Origin: Dirofilaria immitis
Lineage: Eukaryota; Nematoda; Chromadorea; Rhabditida; Onchocercidae
DNA: 64,000 bases
Reading direction: 5' to 3'
Assembly (NCBI GenBank): GCA_024305405.1
Contig: JAKNDB010000079.1
Coordinates: forward strand, 1,360,001 to 1,424,000
The notes under the pieces were generated by a model, which saw only the letters and a program-made list of their open reading frames with translations, had not been told where the DNA came from and searched no databases. A program made the translations under genes and the position numbers. The number at the start of each line of letters is the position of its first letter. Position 1 is the first letter of the stretch. Shown one piece after another: positions 31,258 through 45,741 of this stretch.

Positions 31258-33376
31258 TAGATAGATAAATAATATTGGTTTGACAGATAAAATTACAGCA
31301 AATTTCGTTTGTTAAATAAATGAGAAATAATTGAAAGTAACGGAAATAAAAAGCTTTTTAGAAAAAAAAAAGAATATTCTAGCAAATGAAAAGTTTCGGA
31401 ATAATTTACTGTTTTTAATTAAAAATTTTAGTTAAAGAATAGAATCGAATCAGAGAAGACCTAAATAAAATTGATTAATAAGTAATATACAATATATGTA
31501 ATAACTAATTATAAGTAAAAATTGATACAAATGTATAAAAATGGCTAAGACAATGATAACAGTAATGATATTGATATTAACAATGATAACGATTAATAAC
31601 AATGACCGATATAATATGCAAATATAAATCACATCACAATTTTCTATTTTGATAAATGAGTAATATGACAGTGATAATGGATAAGAATATTGATATTAGT
31701 GATTATGATGTACGATTACACACATATAAACATATCATTCTTTATCACCCCTTAGTCAACAGTGCTTCGTTCTCTTGGTTAACAGACATTTCTGCATGTG
31801 TACATCATTCGTGCGTGCGTGCGTGCATGCGCGTGCTCACATGCATATGCGTACACATGTATATATCTATGTGTTTCATAACTTTACATGAGTAAGTGGT
31901 AGCAAGAATGATAGAAGTGATAAGTATTATCAATAATATGACATATTATAGATAGATCTGCATATTATGTAAACGTCATCTCATCCTTGTTCATTTTAAG
32001 CTAATATCTTATCATATCACACCAACATTTTGAAAGATTCTACGCTACACATACATATATACACACAGAAACATATACATACATATATATATATACATAC
32101 ATACATCACAAAATGATGAAATTGAATTTTGGGATAGTTTTTTTCTTTATTACTCATTAATGATAATATTGATATCATTTATCACTATCGCTATCATCAT
32201 TAATTTATAAAAGTTAAAAATAATCATTAGTTCTACGAAATGTTATATCAAAAAGAAATATGAGATAAAATTTGATAAATAATCCATCTGTTATTAATCA
32301 GTAATGATAATATCATCCTCATTTATCACTATCACTATTATTATTATTTATCAGTTTATCAAAGCTAAAAAAAAAGAAAAAAGTAGCCAGTAATAATATG
32401 AAATTTCACAATATCAATGATAAAATAAAAGAGAAAAAATTGCAAAGAATAGAAAAATAATTTGGAAAAAAAGTAATAAATTAATAGAAACATTAATTGC
32501 CATAAAAGAAATTAAAAATTAAATTTACAAAAAAGTATAAGTATAGGAAACAGACCGCTCACCGTAAAACGGTCGTGAAAATGACATATTAAATGGAACA
32601 AACAAAGTAATTAAAAACATTTGTAACGAACAAATTTATTTTCAATGAAAAAGACAAATTTAATTTAAAATAACAAACCAATTGATTGTAAAATAATTCA
32701 ATCACAAATTTAAATCAAATATCAGAATTTAATTTTAATTTTTTAATTTCTGATATCAATTGTTGAATTTCTGACATTCGTAAAATTATGAAATTAGCAA
32801 ATGATAGAATTGAAATACCAACTATTTAAAGCTTTCAATTTAGCTTTTTTTTTAAATTGAAAATGAATAGAAAATAGATGTTACGAAGAAAGTAATTTCA
32901 AATAAAGATGTTATTTGGAAATTTCAAATATCAGCCAATCATGAGAAATGCTAAATTCTCGAGAAATAATGAATGGAAAATTATTTTCTCGCTCTTTTCT
33001 TCTCCAAAGATTTTTTTTCTTATTGAAATTTCATTTAAACTTTGATCAACGATTATGCCAAAATAAAATATAAATTATCTTTCAGTTGATGAGAAAGGCT
33101 ACATTCACAATTGATAATATGATTAAAATAATTGATTACAACATAATTTTATTTGTTTTTTTAAATGTTTATTTGTTTATTTTTAAATTTGATCAATTAA
33201 TTATTTATTTATTACTAACAAAAATTATTAAACACAAATATTGCAATTAATAAATAATTTGTTTACCATGAAATTTTAATTATGTTATACCATTGTTTAT
33301 TTATTATTATTTTTAATAATTATTTAATAAAATCTCATTCAAACTAATTTTAATGCGATAAAATATAATATATCAA
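31258..33376. other. AT-rich intergenic sequence
   Basis: No gene is seen. Contains a TATG/GTGC-rich patch (31795-31865), a TACATA run (32045-32105), two related patches with TTATCACTATC (32175-32200 and 32315-32345) and a small inverted pair GACCG...CGGTC at 32553-32574 that is too short to assign. Confidence 0.4.
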
Positions 33377-33560
33377 ATTTCAAAGAAAAGAAAAAAAGGA
33401 GAGTGAAAAAGAGAGCGAGAGAGAGAGGATGAGGGAGAGAGAGGGAAGGGAGAAGGGAAAAATCTTTATCAATCATTTATCAAAATTATCATTTTTATAG
33501 AAAGAAGAAAGTAAAAATGGAAGAGAAAGAAAGAAAGAGAGAAGGAAATAAAATGATTTG
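33377..33560. repeat. polypurine (A/G) tract
   Basis: Almost pure A/G on the plus strand around GAGAGCGAGAGAGAGAGG and further GAAAGAAAG blocks, with a short AT interruption near 33465-33500. Such tracts can form triplex DNA. No coding content. Confidence 0.8.
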
Positions 33561-33720
33561 AATGATAGATAGTACGTAAATAAAATAAATGAAAATGATG
33601 ATAAATAAAGGAGAAAAAAAAGGAAAGAAGGAGGAAAATTTTATTTTAATGTTAGTTAATATATATGCTTTCTTTTCCTTTTCAATATGATCATAAATAT
33701 TGATTAAAATATACCAATGA

Positions 33721-34058
33721 GCGGGAGCAAAAGACGAAGAATCGGGATGTATGATTAAGATTATGGATCGAGAGTGGCGAAAAGAAAGAACCGGGAAGTA
33801 TGATTAAGATTACAGATCGAGAGTGGCGAGAAGAAAGAAGAATCGGGATGTAGTTAAGATTATGGATCGAGAATGGCGAAAAGAAAGAAGAGTCGCGATG
33901 TATGGTTAAGATTATAGATTGAGAATGGGGAGAAAAAGGAAGAATCAGGAAGTATGATTAAGATTATAGATCGAGAATGGTGAGAAAAAGAAAGATTCAG
34001 GAAGTATGATTGAGATTATGGATCGAAGTGGAAAGAAAAAGAAGAATCGGGAAGTTGG
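33721..34058. repeat. minisatellite of about 52 bp, six to seven units
   Basis: Units of 49-56 bp carry the core ATGATTAAGATTATGGATCG, then GAGA(G/A)TGGCGA and AAAGAAAGAAGAATCGGGA. Units begin near 33721, 33777, 33826, 33876, 33928, 33980 and 34031. Divergence between units is moderate. It lies just after the polypurine tract. Confidence 0.9.
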
Positions 34059-35490
34059 AAGTAACGTGTGGAAAAAAAGAGAAAAGGTAAACAAGTGAAA
34101 AAGGTAAACAAATATGAGAGCAAAAATGATTGTATGTTATTAATATATATACATATTGTGGATAGTATTTTTTTGTTAAAAAAAAGTACAAAAAAATTTT
34201 ATACTTACATTCTTCACTCTTCTTTCTTGCACTTTTTTTTGAAAAGAAAGTATTGATTGAATCGATCGATCGATTTAATCGATATTAAACGAATTTATAA
34301 ATTTGTTATGTAAATGCTATTATATTTTAGAAGGGAATAAATTTCTAAACTTCATTTTCTTTTTGAAGTAAAAGAACATAAATATTATTTGATAATTAAA
34401 AGATAAATGATTACATCGATACAGGATGAAATAGTAAAATGAGATATTATTAATATTAAATATTTATGAATTCGTTTTTTTTGCACTTTGAGATTATTCA
34501 TACTATCATAAAATACGTTGAAAACGTTAAAAACGTGATTTATTATAGAGTATGATATAGTTTGAAAGTGCAAAGAAATAAATATCAATGTTAAACGAAA
34601 TAACAAAAACAATATTGATATTGATTTTATAATGATCATGATTCTTAATTTCTGATGTGTCGAGAAATTTAATCATTATAAATGGAATCCATTAATGATA
34701 GAAAAAGGAATGGAAATTAATCACGAATGAAATTTAACAATTAATAACATTCATCTTGGACTATCTTAATATGAGAGAAATTAAATCTCACATGGGAAAT
34801 GATAGTTTTTTTAATTTCTTCTTTTCTAAAAAGAAGAAAATTTTTTTTAATTGAATGGAAGAAGTGATGTTTGAACGTTTATATCTAACTATATACTATT
34901 TGTTGATATAATAATTAATTATATTTTATATCGTATAATATAATCCCTTATATTGGATATTTAATATCATACCTAATATATTTAATACTTAAATATACTT
35001 AAACATATATGATATCATAATTAATATTCTATATGATATTTGATATTAATATTTACCACTCAATAACATACTTAATACTTGGATAATATACTTAATACTA
35101 GATATCGTAATTGACAATTTTTGCTATTACTTAATAATCGATCATATTTAATACTTATTATTTTATATATTATATGTAATAGTTGAGTAAAGTATTTGAT
35201 AAAAGATGGATGATAAGATGAAATGACATTCGTTTTCTTTTTTTTGATATTAAATAGCCAATAAAAATTACTGAAAAAATTTTGCGAAAATTGAATGCAT
35301 TTTTAAAGAATATTTTTGACTGAATCATCCGATAATTTATGATGCCATGAAAATATGAAAGTTTTTTTTCATTACTTTGATAATTTTCTCTCTTTCATTT
35401 TTTTCGACTTTTATATAATACGTAAATTAAGTAATTATGTATTTCTTAATTTATATTCATAATAATAATAAATTTATATTCATCAAATCA

Positions 35491-35494
<4 letters not shown>
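34059..35494. other. AT-rich intergenic sequence
   Basis: No gene is seen. 34960-35170 is built of loosely repeated AATATACTTAATA-like words, suggesting an old decayed satellite. Confidence 0.4.
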
Positions 35495-35660
<166 letters not shown>

Positions 35661-36349
35661 TAATAGGATAATAATTCATTTACTATAATTATTTATGTCA
35701 TATGAAATTATAAAATATGAATTATTTAATCATATTATTATTAAAATTAAAATTATTCAATCGAATATTGAAATGAATGAATTATCTGCCAAAAACAGAA
35801 TATTATTAAAAGAATTATAAATTATATTATATTTAAAATTATTGTATTAAATTAAATTATCATTAAAGTTATCATGCATTACAATGTATTAAATTAATTA
35901 TTAAACTATCATTTTATCATTTTAAAAACAAATGTATGAATTTTATATGATATTAAATTATATAATTTTATATATTAAATTTGAAAAAGTTTTAGGATAT
36001 ATTTAGAAATGCAAAATTTTTATCGATAATTTTTATCATTAACAATAGAATAGAATTTTTAATTTCTTCCTCTCTATCCCTAAAAAAGAAAAAAAAATTT
36101 GAATACTCGTAATGTCACTTTTATTATTTAAAAAAAAAAAAAATTTATGTATCGTTTTTTTCATCTAATAATTGTAGATAAAATATTTAGAGAAAGGAAC
36201 AAATTTTGACATATTTCCAATAAAAATTAAAATTTATATCATAAATATTCACATATTTATGATATAATATAAAGAGAAATTTTCTTTATTCTAATTCTAT
36301 CCTTTCTTTTATTTTATAACTATCATTAGTTTTATAGTTATTTAAAAAT

Positions 36350-36610
36350 TATCATCAAAATAGATGATAAATGTATATAGCATAAAATGAAAATAGATAG
36401 ATGAATGTGGTATAGAATGGTAATTATGTTTGAAGTACAGCATAAATTAGAAATTATATTTGGAATAGATATATGAATATAACATAGAATGAAGAAATTA
36501 CTAAGAATGAATAGATGAATGTGATGTAGATTAGAAATTACATTTGGGATACATATATGAATTTGGTATAGAATAATAACGTCCGGAATAGATAAATGAG
36601 AAATAAATAA
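36350..36610. repeat. degenerate minisatellite of about 35 bp
   Basis: Words ATGAAT(G/A)TGGTATAGAAT and TAGAAATTA(C/T)ATTTGG recur with variable spacing. The period shows in the minus-strand translation as recurring HIHLSIPN and ISNL motifs (36338-36619), which I take as a by-product of the repeat, not a gene. Confidence 0.65.
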
Positions 36611-39600
36611 ATACAACAAAAATTTATCTTCCGGAAAAAGGAAGAAAGGGAAAAGATAAGAAAAGATATGAATATATCAAATATATCAAAATTGAGTAAA
36701 ATTGATTAAATTCTAAATTATCAATTTATAGGAAATAATATATTATGCATATTTTCTTGGTATTTCAAATTATTCAATATTTATCCATTTATAAATAATT
36801 TAAAATTTTCAAAAATATTGCAATCGGATAAATTTTATTATGATTTTATCTAATTATAAGATTTTATTGATATAGAATAATTAATTATAGTGAATACGAT
36901 AATATATTGAATAATAGTTAATCGAAAGTATAATCTGGATACTATTTATTTCCTTATATTTCTATAAAAATATTATTTTAATTAGGTTAAATAATTTATT
37001 TGTTTTTTAAATGCATAGAATAATTTTAGGTTTAAATAATTTTCAAAATTTCTTGAAGTATTCATTTTAATAATAATATTAGCTTTGTTTTGATATGATA
37101 AGAATTTCCTATTTTTCTATTTCATATTAATCATATTTTTGATAAATTTTTTTCCTCTCAAATATTTTAATTAATATTTATAATAATGACATTCTGATTT
37201 TTACGATTATCACTAAATTTGTCTTATCTTATAAATAAGTTTTATATAAAATGTTTCATAATGATATAAATTAACTTTATTATCATTAATTTACTCGAAT
37301 TTATTTCTCGATATAAGAGAAAAGTTTGCCAAATATAATATTAAAATGTTTATCTGATAAAAATAAGTATGCAATAGATATGATATTAATGTTAACAAAT
37401 AAAATAAAAAATGATTATATCCAATTTATAATAGATATCAAAAATCAAAAATTGAAAGATGAAATGAGAATGAATTAATTAATTAACTGGTGGAATGCTT
37501 AAATGAAAATGAATATAAAAATGGATAAGAATATCCGTTAAATATTGATCATTTCTTTTTCATATATCATTATCATTATTATTATTATCGATTATTTCAT
37601 TATCCTTTAATTATTATCAGTATCAAAAATATAGTAATTAAATCGAAAAATGCAAGTTCTGATAAGATAAAATCGAAAAGTTTGTCACAATAACATGAAT
37701 AAAAGTAATTAATTAAGAAACAACAGTCATTATTATCATTATCGTCATCATATTATTATTATCATTACTATTATGATTAATAATATTATTGTTATTGTTG
37801 TTGCAGCACATCATTTATAATCATAAATTAATTATATTTTCAAAATTATAAATTAGGACAGATTAATATTAATATCAAATTAATAGGTTGTTTGTTTTAT
37901 GATAACTAAAACAGATCAAATTTGATAAAACGATAAAATCTTTTCAGGTCATCTAATTTATAAAACATACTGGAAATAGTGTTTCAATTCAATGAAATAT
38001 TATAATCCATCAAACATTTCTTCGTTCACCATCATCATTATAATTATCATCATAATCATCATCACTATCATCATCGTCATTTTTCCCCGCTCCTTCCCGA
38101 ATACCATAAACGATTGTTGGAAAAGCGGTCTTCATAAAAGATTATCATATTAATATTAACATCGCTTTAAAATAGATTTAGTATATGATTATCATTATGA
38201 TTTTCTATTTTCTTTTATACATATAACAACTATAAATATATTTTCGTGCAAAATTTTATACTTCAAAATATTCATTTTAGATTTTGTTATTGAACCAAAT
38301 TATATATTTTTAAATTTATAATTGAAGTTAACTGTATATGTTTTAAATTACAATCGAAATGAATCATATATATTTCAAATTTATAACTGGATAAAATTTA
38401 CATACACTTTGATATATTTATACCAAATTTATAATTAAATTTGAATTTGAATTTACATTGACATATTGATCTCAAATTTGTAACTAAATGAATTAGTAAT
38501 AACGATATGTTTAATGAAATAAATAATAAATAACAATATATAATTCCAGTTCTTATAATTTACATATTTTATTGCTATCGTTTTTTTCTGCTTTTTTTTG
38601 AGAGATCTATTAAAAGGATACTTGATGAATATCATCAACAGGTAAAAGAGAAATAGTTGATGGTGATGATGATTGATTTGACCTATCGAATGGAAGAAAG
38701 CAAATGATAACCATCTTTAGAAGATTGAATGATTAAAGGTTAAATTTAGTGCGATATAAATAAAATAAAAGAGAATATTTTAAAAGGAAAATAATACATA
38801 TTAAGAGAAGAATGAAAATATATTAAAATTAAAAATGAACAATTAAATTTTAAAAAAAATATTAAGAATAAAATTGAATTGAATTATTTCCTTTTATTGT
38901 ATTTAAATTTTTTATAATTAATAATTTCAATTATATTAATTGTGAAATTTTTGATAAATAATTGATTAAATTTCGGTGCAAATAAATTTAAAAATTAATT
39001 TAAAATTCGAACTACACAATAATAATAATAATAATTATTATTATTGAATTTTATGTTCGTTTAATTTCTATTCTTTTTTGCTTTTATTTTTATTTATTAT
39101 TTATTTCAATGCAAAAAGGAAAGCAAAGAAAATAAAATTATTCGATCAAAAATTTATAAAAAAACTTTTTTGCTAAATTTGTCAATTTTAGATGAAATAT
39201 TTCTCTTATTTTCGTTGAATTAAAAGGAGGAAAGGCTAAATCAAAATGTATGAATTATTTTAAAATGAAAAACTCAAATTAATTAAAATTTAATTAAACA
39301 AAATCTTTAAATTATTGATTAATTAATTTCTTTTACAAATGCAAAATAATTATCAAGCATATGAATCATTCAATAATTTTTACAAAATATTTTCCTATAT
39401 AAATATATTGAGATTAATTAGAATATTTGATCGAAATATTCTTTAACATGAGTATATCACGACCAATCAAGATATTTAATCAAAATATTTTATAATACAA
39501 ATATATCGAGATTAATTAAATTATCCGTATATTATTAAATGATCTCGTAATATAAAATTATTTTGATTCATATTTCTAAAAACGGAGAAAATTCGTTCAA

Positions 39601-39960
39601 TGAAACAATGGCCCGATCTATTAATTATTTTGATGTCATAAAGAGATCATTTAATAATTATTCAAAATATTATAAACATATACTACAAAAGAGATCAAAA
39701 TTGGCTATCATGATCATTACTTTCCTATTATCGATTATTCTGCGAGCTTTTCAATTTAGCCTCAATTCTTCATCAAACTCTTATCGATTGATTGTATTTA
39801 GCGTATCGCCAAATCAAACATTCAGTAAACATTCCTATTATTCATAAATAAAAGCTATAGTCATCCAGGTTATTATCGATTATATTCTAGTTGGGGGTTT
39901 TCTATATTCAGCTAAAAATTATATTGTATTGTAGTTACGGAGAGAAACTACCTCATAACA
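36611..39960. other. AT-rich intergenic sequence
   Basis: No gene is seen. Contains TTATCATTATTA-like degenerate trinucleotide patches (37565-37610, 37725-37805) and an ATCATC patch (38025-38085). Confidence 0.4.
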
Positions 39961-40050
39961 AACCTTTTATCACACCACAAATATATCATATACCGGAGAA
40001 ATTTCAACCTTTTATCACACCACAAATATTTCATATACCTGAGAAATCTT
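39961..40050. repeat. 45-bp tandem duplication
   Basis: The unit starting AACCTTTTATCACACCACAA occupies 39961-40005 and again 40006-40050, with three or so differences. Confidence 0.9.
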
Positions 40051-40477
40051 TCATTCTCTAATAAAATCATTTGCGACAAGTTGAAAACTATAAATTGAAG
40101 CGGAAAACGAATAAAATAATCAATATAATCTTGAGATATTCTTAATTCTAATATAGCAAAATAAACAATCAAAAAAGGAATTCCTCTAGCTATTCATTAT
40201 TATTAAAAATTATAAATTAAATTATTATCCTTAAATAAATATGCTTAATATGAAATCTAAAAATGAAATCTCGATATTAAGGATTATTAAATAAATGATG
40301 CTATATTAGTGATATGACATATCTCGAGAGGTTCTCGAGAGGTGCTTTTTTGATACAAAATTTAATTTTTTAATTCATTTTCTTGGATCTATATCATTAA
40401 TTACATGTACACAATTTGTCTGTTGACGTCAGCTTATCGAAGGATATGACGCAAGACTCAGTAATCATTTAGATAAA

Positions 40478-40543
40478 CAACATCTTTTTCTACTGGATAC
40501 AAGTGATAAGCAACATCTTTTTCTACTGGATACAAGTGATAAG
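40478..40543. repeat. 33-bp tandem duplication
   Basis: The unit starting CAACATCTTTTTCTACTGGA, ending GATAAG, occupies 40478-40510 and is repeated without change at 40511-40543. Confidence 0.93.
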
Positions 40544-40550
40544 CAAAACA

Positions 40551-41807
40551 TATTGATATTAATGATACTAATCATAATCATAGTAATAATATTAATGATA
40601 ATGATAATGGTGCTGACAACAATTGTAGCAATAATGATAACGACAATAATAACGGCAGTGTATATTAAAATGATAGCAATTAGAATTTGTATATGATTAT
40701 TATCAATATTGTTGTTCTTGTTGGTAGTTTGATTTCTTAACTAATCGATTAATTGGATCCAAAAAACTTACGTGATTGTCAATTACGGTTACAAAACCGT
40801 ATCATTCCTACGAAAAACTAATTTTGATCGATTCTGATAATATTTATTCAATTCTCGAGTTATCAGTAAATTTTTGTGTAAAAAATTCACGTTCTTTTCA
40901 AATGTTTGCTATGAATATTTCACTTTTTCTAATTTTTTTGTAAAATTTTTACAGCAATTTTCATTCTTTTCTGAAAACGATACTTAAAGCTTGATAGTTT
41001 CTCAATGAATATGTAACAAAGATCCAGATTACTGTATTATGATTCATAATTATCGTATTATAAGTCAGAACTACCAATCGATATATCATGAAATCTATTA
41101 AATTATGCTTTTAACACTTAATTATGAGAAACTGGTTTTTATCAAAGTTTCAACGAAAAATATCTCTGTATGGTAAAAGTGCTAATATACGGTACAAAAT
41201 ACCGTATATGGTGATTATGCATTGTTAAATTGCAGAATATGTTTGGTTTTTTTTTTTATTTGGAATAAACTTGGATAAGTTTTTTTATTTCAAATAATGC
41301 CTAAAGTCGTTTTAATATGTAGATGCATGAATATTATAATTTCTAAATTTATATATCAGCAATATTTATATTTCTGGAAGAGAAGAAAACAGAGATAAAA
41401 ATCTGACATTATCATGTGTTTATCATTCGAGCATTTTTGGAGAAGGAGCATTCTAAAATGGATGTTAAATTTTAGTAAAATGTAAACAAAATTCTTCAAT
41501 TCTATGCTTTGTTTATGATTAAAAAAATGAAATGGCAATTTCATGTGAAATTTTCTTAAAAATTAATAAGTAAAATATCTTGGAACTTTGATAATTAATT
41601 AATACTTAATTAATCAATACTTAATTTTATTAGAATATAATTAATCATATGAACAAATATAAGTATTTGATTATAAAAATTTCATTAAAAAAAATTCTTA
41701 TCTTTCAATTTAGTCGCAAGGAAATGTGGCATTGCTTAGATTAAATGATATTGGTACAAAGTTCTACGACGTATATATTTTATGTGTATGTGTGTATCAG
41801 ATATATG
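40551..41807. other. AT-rich intergenic sequence
   Basis: No gene is seen. An AATGATAATGATAATGG-like patch lies at 40560-40640. Confidence 0.4.
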
Positions 41808-41918
41808 TGTATGTATGTATGTATGTATGTATGTATGTATGTATGTATGTATGTATGTATGTATGTATGTATGTATGTATGTGTGTATGTATGTATGTAT
41901 GTATGTATATATATGTAT
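41808..41918. repeat. (GTAT)n tetranucleotide microsatellite
   Basis: About 110 bp of GTAT units with one GTGTGT interruption near 41880. The Met-Tyr-Val-Cys and His-Thr-Tyr-Ile frames across it are artefacts. Confidence 0.97.
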
Positions 41919-44900
41919 GTGTAGCATATGGCAGCCAAACAAAAGTTTTACGAAAAATTTTACAAACTAAAAAGGCAAAGGAAAAAAAAGGAAGTAAACA
42001 GAAATTTAGCTTTAGCATATTTTATGGGGTGAAATTTTTGTCAAAATAAATATTAACAAAATAAATGAATAATTGATAAAGACAAGAAATGGCTAGGATA
42101 GGGTAAATAAATGATAAATTTGGGTAAATAAAAGAGATAAGCAATAAAACAAATTAAAATTAAATAATTCCTTTCAATCAAATGATATTCGTAATGATGA
42201 CAATCCATGGAATGATAGCGAAGAGTTATCTAATATTTCATCGTTCTCGACAAAATGATAATTAGAAAATTGAGAAAAAAAAGTGAAATAAGGCAAGAGA
42301 AAGAATCCTACATTATCATTTTGTCATTGTCATCACGATGAAACTATCATTGGAATGGAAGAAAGGGGGAAAAATTAACGCAATATTGATTAATTCATCT
42401 GAAATAATTAACGTGAAATGATAATAAATGTATTAGAAATTTACATAGTACAAAATGATAATATCACAATAGTGAAATATTAATGAAAAAGTAGCTTTCA
42501 ACGATTAAATACAACGTCTTCATTTGAAATGATTAATTTAAAATGATAATAAATGTATCAGAAATGATAATATTATATATAAAGTTAGTAAAAGATTAAG
42601 AAAAGACGAATTTCAAATGCTACAATTTGAAATGATTAACTTAAAATAATAATAAGTATATCAGAAATTATAACAATAAATGATAATATTTTGTAGCAAA
42701 ATAATAATTGTATAATTTTTATCAAAAAAAAAGATAACTCAAATATGTACGAAATATATTAGAAATGAAAAACATTGTTTTATTACTATTTATTTTCTTC
42801 TTTTTTTATTCGAGAAAAACAAAATCAAACGAATTAATATAACAATTTGATGAACTGTTTATTTCATCAACATATATAACTAATTATTCACATTTAAATC
42901 TTTCTTACAACATCAATTATCGAAGGATTAAAGATTATAATTCAAAAACAAAATAAATTTAATTGAAAATATTATAAAAATTTTTAAAGAATAATTTTTT
43001 TAAAAAATTTATAATTTATAAAAATTTTCTAAATTTTTCTTTTCCTTCGATTCTTTCGGTATTGTTTATTATTACTATTGTTTATTATTATTATTATTTA
43101 TTATTCATTATTACCATTATTATTATTATTATTATTGTTTATTATTTATTATTACCACTATTATTATTATTGTTTGTTGTTATTATTATTATTGTTATTA
43201 TTGTTATTATTATTACTATTATTAATTACTGTTATTATTTGATGCATTTAAAAGAAAAGAATTAAAAGAAGAAAAGAAAAAGAAAAACAAATTATTTTTT
43301 ATTTTTCTTATTAGAATGAAATTAGTTGAAGAAGAAGAAAAAAGAAAAATAGGAAAGCATCAATTGTTTATGTATTAGATGATAACGATGAAATAAAGAA
43401 GAATTTTTCGAACAAAATTGTTAATTCGAGAAAATATTTTTCTTCCAATTTTTCTCAATCGAATATTTTTGTTTTGGTTTTTTTTTCCTTTTTTCTTTCT
43501 CTTTTCTCCGATTTGTTCTATTTCGTTTAATCATTTTATTTCCGATTGTTCGTTCTATCTCGAAAATATATCATATCATTTGAAAAAATTGAAGAGGAGA
43601 AGATGAGAGAAATGGAATTTATTCATTAAATAAATTAACTAAATAAATCTATGAAAAGTATTTATAGTTCTTTAACTATTTTCATTATACGAAATGATTG
43701 GTATTATTTTATATTAAATGATAATTTTACATTATCAAACAAAATGTTAATATTATAAAATCGAAATTTGAAATTTTTTTATTTTAAAATATTGAAACAA
43801 CAAATGATAACAATAAATGACAAAGAGTAAACGATAATATAACGTATCTTTTTTTTATTGTTATTAATTATAGTATTTTCGTTTTTAATTTTTTCTTTTG
43901 CGTATTTTAATTAAATACTCTTTATATGGTAATAATCATATCTGTACTAATCACTCAATTAGTTAAAGCAATTCAATGATAATAGGGGAAAATCAATTAG
44001 ATCCGGCTATGGCAAGTGATGTGATAAAATAATTCATCAGATTTTAAGATACAGCGTGTTGCGACAATTGATAATGGAATCTCGATGATATGACAATGAT
44101 ATAGCAACTTATCGATAGCAATGTTTGTCAAATCATTTCTATTAAAGATAAAAAAACAATATTCATCTGATAAAAGTGATAAAATATAAATAAAAGTGAT
44201 AAACAATTCGACAATAATGGTGTAAATTAAATCCAATAGTTCTATGAATATATGTACTTATAAATAAAAATACTCACACATATATAAACATGAACACGCA
44301 AACACGCATGTACACGTACGTATAAATGCGAATATAAACAGATACATTTATCAAGTCTAAAATGAATCACTAGTTGTGCAGATATGATTTGTATATTTTG
44401 TAAGAAAAAAAATTGATGCAAATTTGCTTCAGACTTTTTCCTAATTTAAGTGTATATACGTATTCAAAAATATAAACACGTGTAAGCATACGTACGTAAT
44501 AACTATATATATAACAACACACGTGCGAACATACTATGTATGTAAGTGCTTCAAATGTTTATAATTTTACAATTTAAATTAGGAAAGTTCAAAATGAAGT
44601 AGTGCTGTAAAGGGGTGTTCTTATTTATTTATTTATTTTAAATTTAAAATAAAAATAAACAAAAAAATAAACAAAATATTTATTTCTTTTTATTTTTCTA
44701 ATTTAAATTAATTAATTTTTGAATTTTTTTCTACAAAAGAAATATATTGAAATTATAAATACAACGTTATCAAATAACAATCAATTAATAATACCTTATC
44801 ATTTTTATTTAATATAAAATTTAAAAATAGAAGAGAGGGGAAAGAAGAGAAAGAAAGAGAGAGAGAGAGGGAGGGAGAAAGAGAGGGAGAAAGAGAGGAG

Positions 44901-45665
44901 AATGAAGAATTAAGAAAAAAACAAACAAATAAATCAAATCATTCTTCGAAATTTTATTTGAAAACTTAACAAATGTAAACTATCATTATCATTATTTTCT
45001 TTACTCTTCTTTCATATTCCTTTAATTAGTATTTTTAGATTAAGTATTAATAAACAAATAAATGATAGAGAAAAGAGAGAGGGAAAAGAAGAAAAAAACG
45101 AAAAAACAATAACAATCTTAATGATAAGATAAAAGTGATAAATTTAACATTATTATATATCATAAGGGAGAATTTTATTTTGAAAAAATTTTCATTCCAA
45201 AACACACATTTTTTAATTTTATTTTAAAAATCAAAAAATTATAATAATTATTTTATTTATTTGAAAAATTTCACGCAGAATTGATTGAATATAATATAAA
45301 AGAATCGAAAAAATATCAAACAAATTCAATGGATGGATCAATTATTAGTAAATATTAAAAAGAAAATGGAAATTACTTTGAAAGAATCATAGAATCAAAA
45401 ATACTTTTATAACAACATTTTTGAAAAAAAACAATTACCGAATAAAATTTTTTAGGTGAGTGAATTACAGTGGAAGCTACGATAAAAATTACGGTAGAAT
45501 ATTACAGTAGCAAATTAAATGTGAAAAATATATGTATGGTATTTTAATAGAACAAAAAAACAAGACTTTTATTATTGAAATTCATGCATTTTTGTTGAAA
45601 AATTAACGATTTCAACTAATTCAGCAAATATCACTCTAATGTTTATATTTTTTATCGTTTAATTG

Positions 45666-45666
<1 letters not shown>
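41919..45666. other. AT-rich intergenic sequence with small repeats
   Basis: No gene is seen. Holds a degenerate (TTA)n stretch (43063-43222), a patch of tetranucleotides related to the GTAT repeats (44255-44340) and a polypurine tract (44829-44902). A related sequence, AATGATAATAAATGTAT(C/T)AGAAAT, appears at about 42420 and 42547. Confidence 0.45.
44829..44902. repeat. polypurine (A/G) tract
   Basis: Pure A/G on the plus strand, rich in GAGAGA and GGGAGAAAGA, about 74 bp. Similar in character to the tract at 33377. Confidence 0.85.
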
Positions 45667-45721
<55 letters not shown>

Positions 45722-45741
45722 TATTATTATTATTATTACTA
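45667..45741. repeat. (ATT)n microsatellite
   Basis: About 75 bp of ATT units with one ACT interruption near 45716 and one near 45737. Confidence 0.96.

Noticed and set aside
32553..32574. GACCG...CGGTC inverted pair as a possible RNA hairpin or terminator
   Set aside because: Five-base stem with a 12-base loop, isolated and in a eukaryotic context; not distinguishable from chance.
36338..36619. Minus-strand frame with recurring HIHLSIPN-like motifs
   Set aside because: The period follows the DNA minisatellite and codon positions show no constraint.
41726..42049. Open frame with Met-Tyr-Val-Cys repeats and a Lys-rich tail
   Set aside because: Body is the GTAT microsatellite; the tail has no recognisable feature.
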